A stretch of 64,000 bases of DNA from assembly GCF_001189295.1 (NCBI RefSeq), contig NZ_CP012159.1, forward strand, positions 2,246,001 to 2,310,000, given 5' to 3'. Both the position numbers and the translations under genes were made by a program. Source of the DNA: Chondromyces crocatus (GTDB taxonomy: Bacteria > Myxococcota_A > Polyangia > Polyangiales > Polyangiaceae). Numbering within the stretch: the first letter of the stretch is position 1; the number at the start of each line of letters is the position of its first letter. Below, in pieces: positions 52,192-62,390 of this stretch. The notes under the pieces are model-generated. The model was given only the letters and a program-made list of their open reading frames with translations, ran no database searches and was not told the origin of the DNA.

Positions 52192-55100
52192 TCAGAGCGC
52201 TGCCGCGAGCAGCGCCGCGTGATCCGGTACCCGCGTGAGGAACTGCGTGCGGCGTGCGGGATCACGGATGTACGCAGCGCGTGCGTGCAGGCGGGAGCGC
52301 GCTGCATCGAGCGCGACGAGCGCCTCTCCCTGACGTCCCGCCGCGGCGAGCGCCTCGGCATGCACCAGGCCCACCAGCGCCTCGCCCTCCTCCAGGGGAC
52401 CGAGCGCGATGAGCTGCGCAGCTGCCTCCTCCGCAGGCGCGAGCGCCTCCACCGCGCGGCTCTGGGTGAGCAGCGCGCGCGCCAGCAGGGCGAAGGCGGC
52501 TGCGCGGACAGGTGGAGCGACCTCCAGCATGTCCACCGCGACCCGTGCCTCTTTCTCGGCGGCCGCTGGGTCGCCCGAGAGCAAGGCGATGCGTGCAAGG
52601 TACGTGTGAGCGATCCCCTCCAGGCGCTGACTGCCCTGGATTTTCAGTGCCACGATCGCCTTCTCGACCAGCACACGCGCCTCATCGAGCCGCCCGACCT
52701 GAGCGAGCACGTACCCGAGATTTTCCTGCACCGCTGGCACCAGCTGGTGGAGCCCCATCTGCTCGGCGTCTTCCAGCGCTCCACGCAGCGCAGCCTCGGC
52801 CCCTACCGGGTCGCCGAGCTCCGTCAGCAAGTAGCCGATGTTGCTCTGCGTCGAGCAAGCGTAGCGGCGATCTCCGGCCCGCTCGAACGCGCGCAGCGCG
52901 GCCTGGAACAGCTCCAGGCTCGCGGCCGGATCGCCGTTGCTCGCGGCCCGAAGCGCCTCGCTCTCCGAGAGCAAGGCGCGAGCTTGATCGTCCACATCCG
53001 ACCGGTGGCTCGCGAGGTGCTGCGCGCGCTTCAGCAGCTCTTCGGCGGCCGCGGAGCACCCGGCCTGCGCCAGGGATGCGGCCGAGCTGGCGAGGCACAC
53101 GAGGAGCGCGCTCTCCGCGTCGGTCGCGGGCTCGGCGTTGCAAGCCCGCGTCACCCACTCCTCCATGCGATCCACGGCGCCGAGCTTCTGCGCCGCGAGA
53201 CTCGCCTCGCGCATGGCGCGGTACCACCCCGCCGTCCCCGGAGGGAGCAGCGCTGCTGCCTCTCGCGCGCGGGACTCGGCTCGGGTCAGCTCTCCACGCC
53301 ACAGGTGGGCCTCCACCTCCACGAGCCGAAGCGCTCCCAGCTCGCCTCCCTCCGCCCCGCATGCGACGCCCCGTCGAGCGCGGTCCAGGGCTGCCTCCAG
53401 ATCGTTGCCCTGCAGTGCCTCCTCGGCCGCACGTCGGTACCAGCGCCCAGCGCGGCTCGGCTCGCCACCGCGCTCGAAGTGCCCCGCCAGCGCCAGCGCG
53501 TCTCCGTGGCCCGCGCGTTCGAGCCAGTCTCCGGCGAGCCGGTGCCCGGTGGAGCGATCCCCCTCGGTCAGCATGCCGTAGGCTGCCTCGCGCACCAGCG
53601 CGTGACGGAAATCGTACTCGGCGCCATGCCGGTGATCTGGATCCGCGCGCCGCAAGAGCACCTCGCCGACCACCAGGTCCTCGAGCCGGTGCCCTGCAGG
53701 CGTTCCGCCCAGCAGCGACTCGACGCCGGACTGTGAGAAAGCTCCACCGAACACGCTCGCCGCGCGCAGCACGCGACGCGCTTCTGGATCCAGCGCCTCC
53801 AGCCTCGCCTGCGCCATCGCGAGCACCGTCTCGGGGGCGTTGTCTCCGCGTCCCTCCGCCACCGCACGGATCAGCTCCTCCAGGTAGAACGTGTTCCCCC
53901 CGGCGCGCCCCACCAGCGTCCGGAGCTGCTCGTCGGACACGCTGTCACCGAGCACGTCACGCGCCAGCCGCTCTGCGGCGCGCCGGGGCAGCTCGCCCAG
54001 CCGGATCACGTGGACGGGCAGGTCCTCCCACAGCCCAGGGAACAGGCCATGAACCTCCGGCCGCGCCAGCGCCAGAACGAACAGCGGCAGGTCCCGCAGG
54101 TTGCGCAAGACCGAGCCCACGAACGTGATGCTCGGCAGATCCCCCCACTGCAGATCCTCGAACACCAGCACCACCGGTCGTGTCGCGCAGGCGGCGCGCA
54201 GCAGATCTTCGGCCGCGCGCCGGATCTGATCGCCCATCAGCCGCGGGTCACGCCTTGCGGCACGGAGCTGAGGGTTCTCTTCACCGCCAGGGACCGGCGC
54301 CCCCGTGAGTTCACCGAGGAAGATCGCGGCCCGCTCCGCGTCGGGCAGCCCAGCCGCGTGTGCCTGGATGCGTCGCCAGGAGACAGGCGCCGGCTCGTCT
54401 GCCGAGACGCCCAGCGCGTGGCGCACCGCACGCGCGAGGACCCCGAAGGCGGCCCCTGCGCTGAGCGGCTCTCCTCTGCCGATCCACACGTCGATCGGCT
54501 CACCCCGCGCTCGCAGCCGACGCACCAGCTCCTGGCGCAACCTCGACTTTCCGAGCCCCGGAGGGGCCGTCACCAGCACGGCGGACGCGCTCGACTCCTC
54601 CACGCAGGGCGTGAACGCCGCCTCCAGAAGCGCCAGCTCGCGAGAGCGCCCCACACACGGCGTCGGGCGCCCCATCAAGAGGGGAGGGGGATCATCGTCG
54701 CGCTCGCCGCGGAGCGCGTAGCCGCTGGCGGCTGGCTTCAGGTCGAACCGCGGCCCGAGCAGCCTCGCCGTCACCTCGTCCACGAGCACTGCGCCGGCTG
54801 CCTCGGGAGCCACGCTCCCCTCGAGCAGCCGCACCGAGCGATCGATCAACTCTCCCACGGGCAGCCGCGCTTCCAGCTCCGCCCGTCCCGTGGCCACGGC
54901 CACCGGGGCCCCTCCGAGCATGACCCGGATGGCGAGCGCGCATCGTCCCGCGCGCGCAGCCAGATCGGTCGGTGCTGCCACCCCCCGGAGCACCACGACC
55001 ACCGTTCCGTCGGGTAACCGCTCCATGTGTCCGCCGTACCGGTCTGAGGCCGCTCGGAGCGCCCGCTCCCGTAACGCGGGCTCCGCGAACGTCACCATCC

Positions 55101-56079
55101 CATCGTCACCCGACTGCGGCCCGCTCGGAGGTGGCTCCGCGTTCGAACTCCGGGAGGCGTCGCGGATCAGCACCAGCGACAGTAGCCGGCGTTCTCCGCA
55201 GGTGATCTCGCGTCGCCCCGCGGACAGCGGCATCGTGTAGGGGACCGAGCTCCCCGCGCCGAGGTCCCCCATTGCTCGCAACGACGAGGCGACGGACTCC
55301 GCGTCGCCGGGACGCCCCTCCCGCGTCTTCGACAGCATGCGCGTCACCAGCATCTCGAGCGCATGCGGCACGTCCTGCCGTAGATCTCGGAGGCGTGGTG
55401 GATCGTCGAGCAACACCCGCAGCATCACCCCGAGCGCGTGATCGGCGGTGAACGGGGCCACCCCCGTCAGGCAACGGAACATCACGCAGCCAAGCGCGAA
55501 CACGTCGGCGCGCGCGTCCAGATCCCGCTCGCTGCGCGCCTGCTCTGGGGCCATGTAGCCAGGCGTCCCGAGCACCGCGCCCGTGTGCGTCAGCGTCTGC
55601 GCTCCGGCCACGTGAGCGATCCCGAAATCCACCAGCACGGGCCTGTCGAGAGCGCCCTTGGCGAGGACGACGTTGCTCGGCTTCAGATCGCGGTGCACCA
55701 CCCCTGCCCGGTGCACTGCGCCCAGTGCATCGGCGATCTGCATGCCCAGCGCCGCGCTCTCTGCAACCCCGAGGGGCCCACGCGACAGCCGTGCCCCAAG
55801 CGTCTCGCCCTCCAGCCACTCCATCACCAGGTAGGGTTCACCGTCGCCCGTCATCCCGTGCGCCACGTGCCGCACGACCCCGGGGTGCTGCACCCCTGCG
55901 AGCGCTTGCACCTCGCGAGCGAAGCGCGCGGCCATGTGCGCTTCGGGGCGCCCCAGCAGCTTCAGCGCGACCCGTGAGCCACTGCGCCGATCGAGCGCCT
56001 CGTACACCCTCCCCATCCCGCCCGCTCCGGCGAGGCGCAGCAGTTCGAACCGGCCGTCGACAACGGGTTCCTGTCGCAT
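52192..56079 (-). CDS. Ser/Thr protein kinase fused to a cyclase-like domain, ATPase and TPR repeats
   Basis: Residues 1-~265 are a Hanks-type kinase: GAGGMGRVYEA, VALKLLG, VVHRDLKPSNVVL, LVDFGIAHV and GTPGYMAPEQAR, so the active-site residues are present. Residues ~300-460 resemble a degenerate nucleotide-cyclase domain. A MalT/NB-ARC-type ATPase follows (Walker A VTAPPGLGKSRL; Walker B VVLVFEDLQWGD). From about residue 860 there are TPR-like helical repeats (AGRWYRRAAEEALQGNDLEAALDRARRG and many more). The build is that of large signalling kinases typical of myxobacteria. ATG 56079 is preferred to a TTG at 56094. It is divergent from the alpha-2-macroglobulin gene. Confidence 0.93.
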   Translation of the reverse strand: MRQEPVVDGRFELLRLAGAGGMGRVYEALDRRSGSRVALKLLGRPEAHMAARFAREVQALAGVQHPGVVRHVAHGMTGDGEPYLVMEWLEGETLGARLSRGPLGVAESAALGMQIADALGAVHRAGVVHRDLKPSNVVLAKGALDRPVLVDFGIAHVAGAQTLTHTGAVLGTPGYMAPEQARSERDLDARADVFALGCVMFRCLTGVAPFTADHALGVMLRVLLDDPPRLRDLRQDVPHALEMLVTRMLSKTREGRPGDAESVASSLRAMGDLGAGSSVPYTMPLSAGRREITCGERRLLSLVLIRDASRSSNAEPPPSGPQSGDDGMVTFAEPALRERALRAASDRYGGHMERLPDGTVVVVLRGVAAPTDLAARAGRCALAIRVMLGGAPVAVATGRAELEARLPVGELIDRSVRLLEGSVAPEAAGAVLVDEVTARLLGPRFDLKPAASGYALRGERDDDPPPLLMGRPTPCVGRSRELALLEAAFTPCVEESSASAVLVTAPPGLGKSRLRQELVRRLRARGEPIDVWIGRGEPLSAGAAFGVLARAVRHALGVSADEPAPVSWRRIQAHAAGLPDAERAAIFLGELTGAPVPGGEENPQLRAARRDPRLMGDQIRRAAEDLLRAACATRPVVLVFEDLQWGDLPSITFVGSVLRNLRDLPLFVLALARPEVHGLFPGLWEDLPVHVIRLGELPRRAAERLARDVLGDSVSDEQLRTLVGRAGGNTFYLEELIRAVAEGRGDNAPETVLAMAQARLEALDPEARRVLRAASVFGGAFSQSGVESLLGGTPAGHRLEDLVVGEVLLRRADPDHRHGAEYDFRHALVREAAYGMLTEGDRSTGHRLAGDWLERAGHGDALALAGHFERGGEPSRAGRWYRRAAEEALQGNDLEAALDRARRGVACGAEGGELGALRLVEVEAHLWRGELTRAESRAREAAALLPPGTAGWYRAMREASLAAQKLGAVDRMEEWVTRACNAEPATDAESALLVCLASSAASLAQAGCSAAAEELLKRAQHLASHRSDVDDQARALLSESEALRAASNGDPAASLELFQAALRAFERAGDRRYACSTQSNIGYLLTELGDPVGAEAALRGALEDAEQMGLHQLVPAVQENLGYVLAQVGRLDEARVLVEKAIVALKIQGSQRLEGIAHTYLARIALLSGDPAAAEKEARVAVDMLEVAPPVRAAAFALLARALLTQSRAVEALAPAEEAAAQLIALGPLEEGEALVGLVHAEALAAAGRQGEALVALDAARSRLHARAAYIRDPARRTQFLTRVPDHAALLAAAL

Positions 56080-56200
56080 GTTGGGGCCGGCCAAGTATTG
56101 GTCGCGTCTCTGCTGCCGTCGAGCCGCTCATGGGACTCACTCACATCCTGGTCGCCCAGGCCGAAACCTTCCTGCCCCGCGCGTGTCCAACCGCGTGACC

Positions 56201-59200
56201 ATGCCCGCCTCCCCCCTTTGGCCTCCCACTGCACTCTCTCACCTGGCTCGCTGGCGTGGCTCTCCGGCCCCCCTCGCCCTCGCGGTCCTCGCCTCGCTCG
56301 CCTCGTGCCTGCCTGGTGCACCACGGCCACCCGAGGCGCCCCTCCGTGGCCGCCTCGTCCCGACGTCTCCCGTCCAGCCTGCCGCCGTACCGGGCGCATC
56401 CGGGCCACTCCGCGTCGCCTTCGCCACGCCCCAGGGGGAGACCACGCACGCCACCGAGGTGAGCCTGGTCTTCAGCAAACCCATGCGTCCGCTCGGGCTC
56501 GGCCCTCATGAGCCGCCCCCACCCGTGCAGATGACCCCCGACGTGCCGGGGCGCTGGCAGTGGCTCGGATCCAGCGCCCTGCGCTTCAACCCTTCTGCTC
56601 CGTGGCCGGCGGCGACCCCTTACCGCGTCGAGGTCCCGGCTGGCATCCGCGCGCTGGATGGCGACCCCCTTCGAGATCCCTTCGTGCTCTCGTTCTCCAC
56701 GCCGCGCCCAGCCCTTGGTGCCAGCCGACCCGAGCAGGGAGCGCGCCAGATCGCTGCTGACGCAATCATCTCCCTCCACTTCACCCAGCCAGTGACGCGC
56801 GACGAAGTGCGCCGTGCGACGACCCTCCGCGTCGCTGGTGCTGAGCCCCTCGCCTTCGATGTCGAGGACGTCCAGCCGACACCGCAAGGGGATGCCGATC
56901 CAACGCGGTACCGCCTCGTGCCGCGGAAGCCCATGCCCCTCGGCGCCGAGATCCGCGTCCACCTCGACGCCTCGCTGCGGGGAAACGATGGCCCCCTCCC
57001 CCTCGGCGAGGACGTCACCGTGGCGTTCCGTACGGCGGATCCCTTCGCCGTCGTGACGTGGCAGTGCGCTCCCCACCCCACCACCGCAGGCGTCTGCGAC
57101 CCGAACTCCGACAGCGTCACCCTCACCCTCACCAACCCGGCTTCCATCGCCCAGGTGACCCGCGCGCTCGTCGCCGAACCCGCGCAGCCGCTCGACGTCT
57201 ACCCGATGGACCAGGAAAACGACGCCGCCTCCACCTACGAGATCACCCCCCGGACATCCCCTGGCCCGGGCGGTGCCATCACGTTGCGCCTCCGTGCGCG
57301 CCCTGGGGGTCGCGCGCTCCTCGACATCCACGGTCAGCGTCTTCCTTCGGATGCCACGGCCGACCTGCGCTTCGGTGACCTCGCCTCGAGCGTCGCGTTC
57401 GACGTCGGCGGCACGTACTGGGGCACCTCGACGTCGAGACGGCTCCCCATCGAGACCCTCAATGCCACCGATGTCGTCGTCACCGCCGCGCCCCTCGCCG
57501 AGCAGAACGTGCTGGCCTGGCTCGCCGATGCAGAGCGGCGCGTCCCCGTCCGGGATCCCGAACTCCACTTCGCCGTTCCGAGCGCTGGCCGTAACGAGCC
57601 GCTCGTCTCCGCGACGACCTTCGAGCACCTCCTCGGCGTCTCGCGGGCCTCCCCTCTTCTCGGCCCTGTGGTCGCGCGGGCGCGCTGGACAGCGTCTGAC
57701 GTGACCGGCCCGCAGCAGCGCGAGCGCATCTTTCAGTTCACTGACCTGGGGGCCATCGCGCGCGCGGGCCAGGAGGGGACCGCGCTCTGGCTCACCCGCC
57801 TCTCCACGGGCGCCCCCGTCTCCGGCGCCACCGTCCAGGCCTTCGCCATCCGTCGTGGTGCACCGCCGCCCCTCCACCCGCTCACCACGGCCACCACGGA
57901 TGCGCGCGGTCTCGCCTGGCTCCCCTTCGACCCCCAGCCCTCGACCTCACGCGCTGGCACCCTCGCGCTCGTCGTGCGTCACCAGGACGACTGGATTTTC
58001 CAGTCTCTCGATACGCCCCCGCCTCCCGCACCCATCGGCACGCTCTTCGACGCGCGGGGAATCTACCGCCCTGGGGAGCAGCTGTTCCTCAAGGGCCTCG
58101 TCCGGCTCCCGACGGCTGCGGGCCTCACCTCGCCACGCGGCCGCGTGGTCGACCTCGCGTTGCACGGCCCGGGACGCGACGACATCGCCTCCTGGAAGAT
58201 TCCTCTCTCGGCCCACGGCACGTTCCACGTCCAGCACACGCTCCGCGAAGACGCGCCTCTGGGACGCTACCGCGCCGAGGTGACGCTCGATGGCGCCCAC
58301 ATCGACTCCGCATCCTTCCGCGTCGACGAGTACCGCCCGGCGGAGGCGACCCCGCATGCGGACCTCGACGCGGACCATTACCGCCGTGGTGACACGGCCG
58401 TGTGCAACGCCGCCGGACGCTTTCTCCACGGGGGACCCATGGCCGGCGCGACGGCGCTGGTCTTTCTCTCTCGCGCTCGAGGTAGCCATGTCATTCCTGG
58501 CCTCGATGGCTACAGCGTGAGCGATCGAGACGTCGTGGTCGCCGAGGGCAGCCTCGCCGCCACCCGCACCAAGCTCGACGCGAGCGGCGCATTCCGGTTT
58601 CCAGTGCAGCTCACGCTGCCGGGCCAGACCACCACCGAGTCCATCCAGTGCCACGTCGAGATCGTCGACCACAACCGACAGAGCTACGAGGCCTTCACCG
58701 CGGCGACCGTCCATCCCGCCGATGTCTACGTGGCCCTCGCGCTGCCGGAGGGCCGCGCCTTTCATCCCGGCGTCTCCTTCACCCAGCGTGTCCTCGTCGT
58801 CACGCCGGAAGGGGCGCGCCGCAGCCGGCCTGTGCGTCTCGAGTTCATTCATCGCAAGCCTGGCCGTACCCCGGAGGACACCACCCTCACCCACTGCGAC
58901 CTCACCCCTGGGCTCGAACCGGCCTCCTGCAAGCTGACCCCTCCCTCGGTCCAGCCCGGTGAAGACGACACGCTCCTGGTGCGCGCCACGGTCCAGGACG
59001 AGCGCGGGCACGTCCACGTGGCCTCGCACGCCTCGTCCTTCGAGCCTCTCCCGCCACCACCGAAACCTGCTCCTCCGACCCCGCCTCCAGCGCCCTCGCC
59101 GCCACCGTCTCCGCAGCTCGCCATCCACGTCGGTCATGAACAGCGAGCTGGGACCACCGCGCGCCTGAGCCTCACCTCCTCGTTCTCGGTGCCGACCCAG

Positions 59201-61993
59201 GCTCTGCTCACCGTCGAGCGGGAAGGCGTGCTCGCTCGGCACCTCCTCACCCTGCCGCCCCACCAGGCGGGGCCGCTCGCGTTCGACCTGCCGATCACCG
59301 AGGTGATGATCCCCAACGTCGTGCTCCACCTGGTCGCCGTCTCGGAGGCCCGCTCCGAGGTGACGAATGCTCACCTCTCCATCGACCCCGCTCCGCGCCT
59401 TCTCCAGGTCGCACTGCGACCCTCGTGCACCCGGTGCGCACCAGGAGACCGCATCGATCTCGACGTCGAGGTGCATGACGCGGCTGGCAGACCCGTCCCG
59501 CGCGCAGAGGTCACCCTCTGGGGAGCCGACGAAGCCTCGCTGCAGATCGCCCGTTACAGCTTGCCACGCCCAGAACTCCACTTCTTCGCCGAGCGCCGCC
59601 ACCGGGTCCAGGGCGCCGATGTCCGGAAGGACCTCGTCACCTTCCACCGCGGCTACCGGAGCAAGGCCCCCAGCATTCGCCAGGGGAGCGTCGCGCTCAA
59701 CGGCCCTCGCGGCGACTTCCGCCAGACCGTCCTCTTCGAGCCTGCCCTCCTCACGGACGCCGCTGGCCGTGTCCGCAAGCGTGTGCAGCTTCCAGACGGG
59801 CTCACCGAATACCGCTTCATGGCGGTCGCCGTCGCCGAGGACGACCGCGTGGGCACCGTCCAGACCTCGCTCACCACGAGCAAGCCCCTGATGGCCCGGG
59901 CCACGCTCCCTCGGGTCATCCGTGTCGGTGACACGCTCGAAGCGTCCGTCGTCGTCTCCACCCAGGACCTCCCTCGCGCCGACATCATCGTCTCCGCCCA
60001 CGCGCAAGGCCTCACCCCGCTGGGCCCCCCTCGTCGCGCGGCCGTCGTCGACCCTGGCCTCTCCCAGGAGCTTCGTTTCCCGTTTCGTGCCGACCGTCCT
60101 GGCCGCGCCCGCCTCACCGTGGACGCTGCCGCCAGCGCGCTCCTCCTCACCCCCGACGCCTCCGGCACACCGCTCGCCCCCAGCATCGCAGGTAGGCGCC
60201 GTGCGACGGACGCCATGCAGCTCAGCCTCCCTGTCGTCGCCCCGACCGTCCTCGAGACGGCGGCTCTTCACGGCGACACCGCCTCTGCCATCGCGGAGCA
60301 GCTCGGCGCCCTCGACGGCCTCCGCGACGATCTCGGCGGCCTCACCCTCGTCCTCTCTTCCACCCCCCTCGCTGGCCTCGCTCCCGGCATCGAGCAGCTC
60401 CTCGAGTACCCCTATGGCTGCACCGAGCAGACGGTCAGCCGGATGATCCCCCTTCTCGCCTTGCGTGATCTCGCCCGGGGCCTCGGCATCGCCCTCCCCG
60501 AAGGCAAACTGGGCGAGCCTGGTGCCCCCAGCCCGCCTACGGGGGCCCTCGCCACCGCGCTCACCGAGGCGGTCGCCCGCGTCATCGGCAACCAGCGCCA
60601 CGACGGCGGCTACGGCTACTGGCCCGGCTCCACCCGGAGCGACCTCTGGCTCACCGCCTACACCCGCTTCGCCCTCGGTGACGCCCGACGTCGCGGCGTA
60701 CCCGTGCCCCTTCGCGCCCTCGATGGAGCGACACGACACCTTCAGGATTGGCTCCTCGCTCGCTCCTCCGAGCATCCCGCAGCACCTACCGCCGAGCAGA
60801 CCCCCAAGAACGCTCCGCATCCCGCCAAGCGCACCCTCCAAGACCTCGACGCGCGCCGCCTCGACGACGACGACCTCGCCATCGCTGCGCTCCTCGCCGA
60901 CACGCTCGCGGCCGAAGGCACGCCCGAGCCCACCCTCACCCGCGCCCTCTTTGCGGTCCGCGACCGACTCACCCCCTTCGCGCGCTTCCTCCTCCTGCAT
61001 GCCGTCGCCACCGCCGGCGGTGACCAGGTGGCGCGCGACGAGCTGACCCGAGATCTCGAAGCGGCTGCCCGCATCGACGGCGCCCTCGCGCGCATCGTCA
61101 GCGGCTCTTCGAGCCACAGTGAAGCCCTGCTCGGCTCCGACGTCCGCACCACGGCCGCCGCCTTGCGTGCTCTCGCCGTGGCCGCGCCGCAGCACCCGCT
61201 CCTCCATCGCCTCGCCCGCGCCGTGCTCGCCGACCGACAGCACGGACGCTGGCGAAGCACCCACGAAGCGGCGTGGGCGCTGCTCGGCCTCGACGCATAC
61301 CGCAAGGCGCACCCACCCCCCACCGCCCCACTCTCTGGCCGAGCCTTCCTGGGCGACACCCTCCTGTCGGAGGCCTCCTTTGGCGCACCCCCTCTCGCTC
61401 TCACGGCGAAGGCCACCCTGCCCATGGATCGCCTCCTTCCCGGCGCAGGCGCCTCCCTCGTCTTTGCTGCCGAGGGCGACGGACTCCTCTTTTACGAAGC
61501 CACCCTTCGTTTCGCTCGCCGCGCGCTACCCACCACGCCCGTCGAAGCGGGCCTCTTCGTCCAGAAGACCTTCAGGAACGTGGCCGCATCCAGCTCCCCG
61601 GGCGTCACCGCCGCCGAACGTCCCAGCTTCCGCGCAGGTGACGTCGTCCTGTGCGTCGTCGAGATCGTCACGCCGTCACCTCGCCACGGTGTCCTCCTCG
61701 AAGACCCTCTTCCGGGTGGCCTCGAGCCCATCAACCCTCACCTCGGATCCATGGGCAGCCGCCATCATCATCTTGCCCACGATGGTGCCGACCACCGTGA
61801 GCTGCGCGACGACCGCGTGGTCTGGGTCGTCGACACGCTGCCTGCGGGCATCCACCACTTCAGCTACCTCGCCCGTGCCATCACCCCCGGCACCTTCGTC
61901 ACGCCTCCCACCCGCGCCGAGGCGATGTACGCGCCCGACACCTTCGGCTCCACCGCTGCTGGCATGGTGGAGGTGCTCGCACCCATCCCGTGA
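56201..61993 (+). CDS. Bacterial alpha-2-macroglobulin-like lipoprotein
   Basis: A signal peptide with LASLASC lipobox anchors this 1930-aa protein. It has macroglobulin-type beta domains (FDARGIYRPGEQLFLKGLVR; GRYRAEVTLDGAHIDSASFRVDEY), a Pro-rich insert near residue 955, the LPDGLTEYRFMAVAVAEDD region, and the thioester YPYGCTEQT with Cys1407 and Gln1410. The thioester ring can covalently trap an attacking protease after bait cleavage. The helical thioester domain and C-terminal domain follow. In E. coli the homologue partners with penicillin-binding protein 1C; no such gene is adjacent here. ATG 56201 (or GTG 56195) starts the signal peptide; the long upstream open frame is antisense to the kinase gene. 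Confidence 0.93.
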   Translation: MPASPLWPPTALSHLARWRGSPAPLALAVLASLASCLPGAPRPPEAPLRGRLVPTSPVQPAAVPGASGPLRVAFATPQGETTHATEVSLVFSKPMRPLGLGPHEPPPPVQMTPDVPGRWQWLGSSALRFNPSAPWPAATPYRVEVPAGIRALDGDPLRDPFVLSFSTPRPALGASRPEQGARQIAADAIISLHFTQPVTRDEVRRATTLRVAGAEPLAFDVEDVQPTPQGDADPTRYRLVPRKPMPLGAEIRVHLDASLRGNDGPLPLGEDVTVAFRTADPFAVVTWQCAPHPTTAGVCDPNSDSVTLTLTNPASIAQVTRALVAEPAQPLDVYPMDQENDAASTYEITPRTSPGPGGAITLRLRARPGGRALLDIHGQRLPSDATADLRFGDLASSVAFDVGGTYWGTSTSRRLPIETLNATDVVVTAAPLAEQNVLAWLADAERRVPVRDPELHFAVPSAGRNEPLVSATTFEHLLGVSRASPLLGPVVARARWTASDVTGPQQRERIFQFTDLGAIARAGQEGTALWLTRLSTGAPVSGATVQAFAIRRGAPPPLHPLTTATTDARGLAWLPFDPQPSTSRAGTLALVVRHQDDWIFQSLDTPPPPAPIGTLFDARGIYRPGEQLFLKGLVRLPTAAGLTSPRGRVVDLALHGPGRDDIASWKIPLSAHGTFHVQHTLREDAPLGRYRAEVTLDGAHIDSASFRVDEYRPAEATPHADLDADHYRRGDTAVCNAAGRFLHGGPMAGATALVFLSRARGSHVIPGLDGYSVSDRDVVVAEGSLAATRTKLDASGAFRFPVQLTLPGQTTTESIQCHVEIVDHNRQSYEAFTAATVHPADVYVALALPEGRAFHPGVSFTQRVLVVTPEGARRSRPVRLEFIHRKPGRTPEDTTLTHCDLTPGLEPASCKLTPPSVQPGEDDTLLVRATVQDERGHVHVASHASSFEPLPPPPKPAPPTPPPAPSPPPSPQLAIHVGHEQRAGTTARLSLTSSFSVPTQALLTVEREGVLARHLLTLPPHQAGPLAFDLPITEVMIPNVVLHLVAVSEARSEVTNAHLSIDPAPRLLQVALRPSCTRCAPGDRIDLDVEVHDAAGRPVPRAEVTLWGADEASLQIARYSLPRPELHFFAERRHRVQGADVRKDLVTFHRGYRSKAPSIRQGSVALNGPRGDFRQTVLFEPALLTDAAGRVRKRVQLPDGLTEYRFMAVAVAEDDRVGTVQTSLTTSKPLMARATLPRVIRVGDTLEASVVVSTQDLPRADIIVSAHAQGLTPLGPPRRAAVVDPGLSQELRFPFRADRPGRARLTVDAAASALLLTPDASGTPLAPSIAGRRRATDAMQLSLPVVAPTVLETAALHGDTASAIAEQLGALDGLRDDLGGLTLVLSSTPLAGLAPGIEQLLEYPYGCTEQTVSRMIPLLALRDLARGLGIALPEGKLGEPGAPSPPTGALATALTEAVARVIGNQRHDGGYGYWPGSTRSDLWLTAYTRFALGDARRRGVPVPLRALDGATRHLQDWLLARSSEHPAAPTAEQTPKNAPHPAKRTLQDLDARRLDDDDLAIAALLADTLAAEGTPEPTLTRALFAVRDRLTPFARFLLLHAVATAGGDQVARDELTRDLEAAARIDGALARIVSGSSSHSEALLGSDVRTTAAALRALAVAAPQHPLLHRLARAVLADRQHGRWRSTHEAAWALLGLDAYRKAHPPPTAPLSGRAFLGDTLLSEASFGAPPLALTAKATLPMDRLLPGAGASLVFAAEGDGLLFYEATLRFARRALPTTPVEAGLFVQKTFRNVAASSSPGVTAAERPSFRAGDVVLCVVEIVTPSPRHGVLLEDPLPGGLEPINPHLGSMGSRHHHLAHDGADHRELRDDRVVWVVDTLPAGIHHFSYLARAITPGTFVTPPTRAEAMYAPDTFGSTAAGMVEVLAPIP

Positions 61994-62390
61994 GCTGCTC
62001 AGCTCTGGTTGCTCGCGCGTCAGCGTCACCTTCCGACGACGTCGCGCGAGCGAACACACGAGTTCACGCGAGCGAACACGCACGCCCCCTGCCTTGACGC
62101 TCGTCGCACCCTGCGGTAGCCGGGACGCTGAAGATGTCCGCTGAGATCATCCCTCGCGCGTCGACCCTGCATCGCCTCGTGGCCTGCGAGCACACCGTGC
62201 TCGTGCCGGCGGTGCCTTGTTGTTGTCGCGGCTGATCGGCGCATCGAGCGCGAACGGCGCCTGCACCCCGGATTGAGCACGAGCGCTCTCCGGGGGCGCG
62301 TGTCGCCGTGCGCTGACCCAGAACCACGCGGCGCTTCGACGACCTGAAGCGCTGCGCCCCGAGGGCCCGGGTTGGGCCTTGCAGGTCTCC
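61994..62390. other. Intergenic region before the TRIC-metN operon
   Basis: The 397-bp interval has an inverted repeat GCTCGCGCG / CGCGCGAGC (62011-62019, 62043-62051) without a T-tract, and a short direct repeat CGCGAGCGAACAC (62045-62057, 62067-62079). No reliable promoter and no gene were identified. The operon promoter probably lies in the right half. Confidence 0.55.

Noticed and set aside
52512-54128. 538-aa plus-strand ORF over the kinase gene
   Set aside because: It is Arg/Pro-rich antisense of the TPR and ATPase coding region.
57947-61312. 1121-aa minus-strand ORF
   Set aside because: It is antisense to the alpha-2-macroglobulin gene. Its Arg/Gly/Glu-rich composition is not protein-like.
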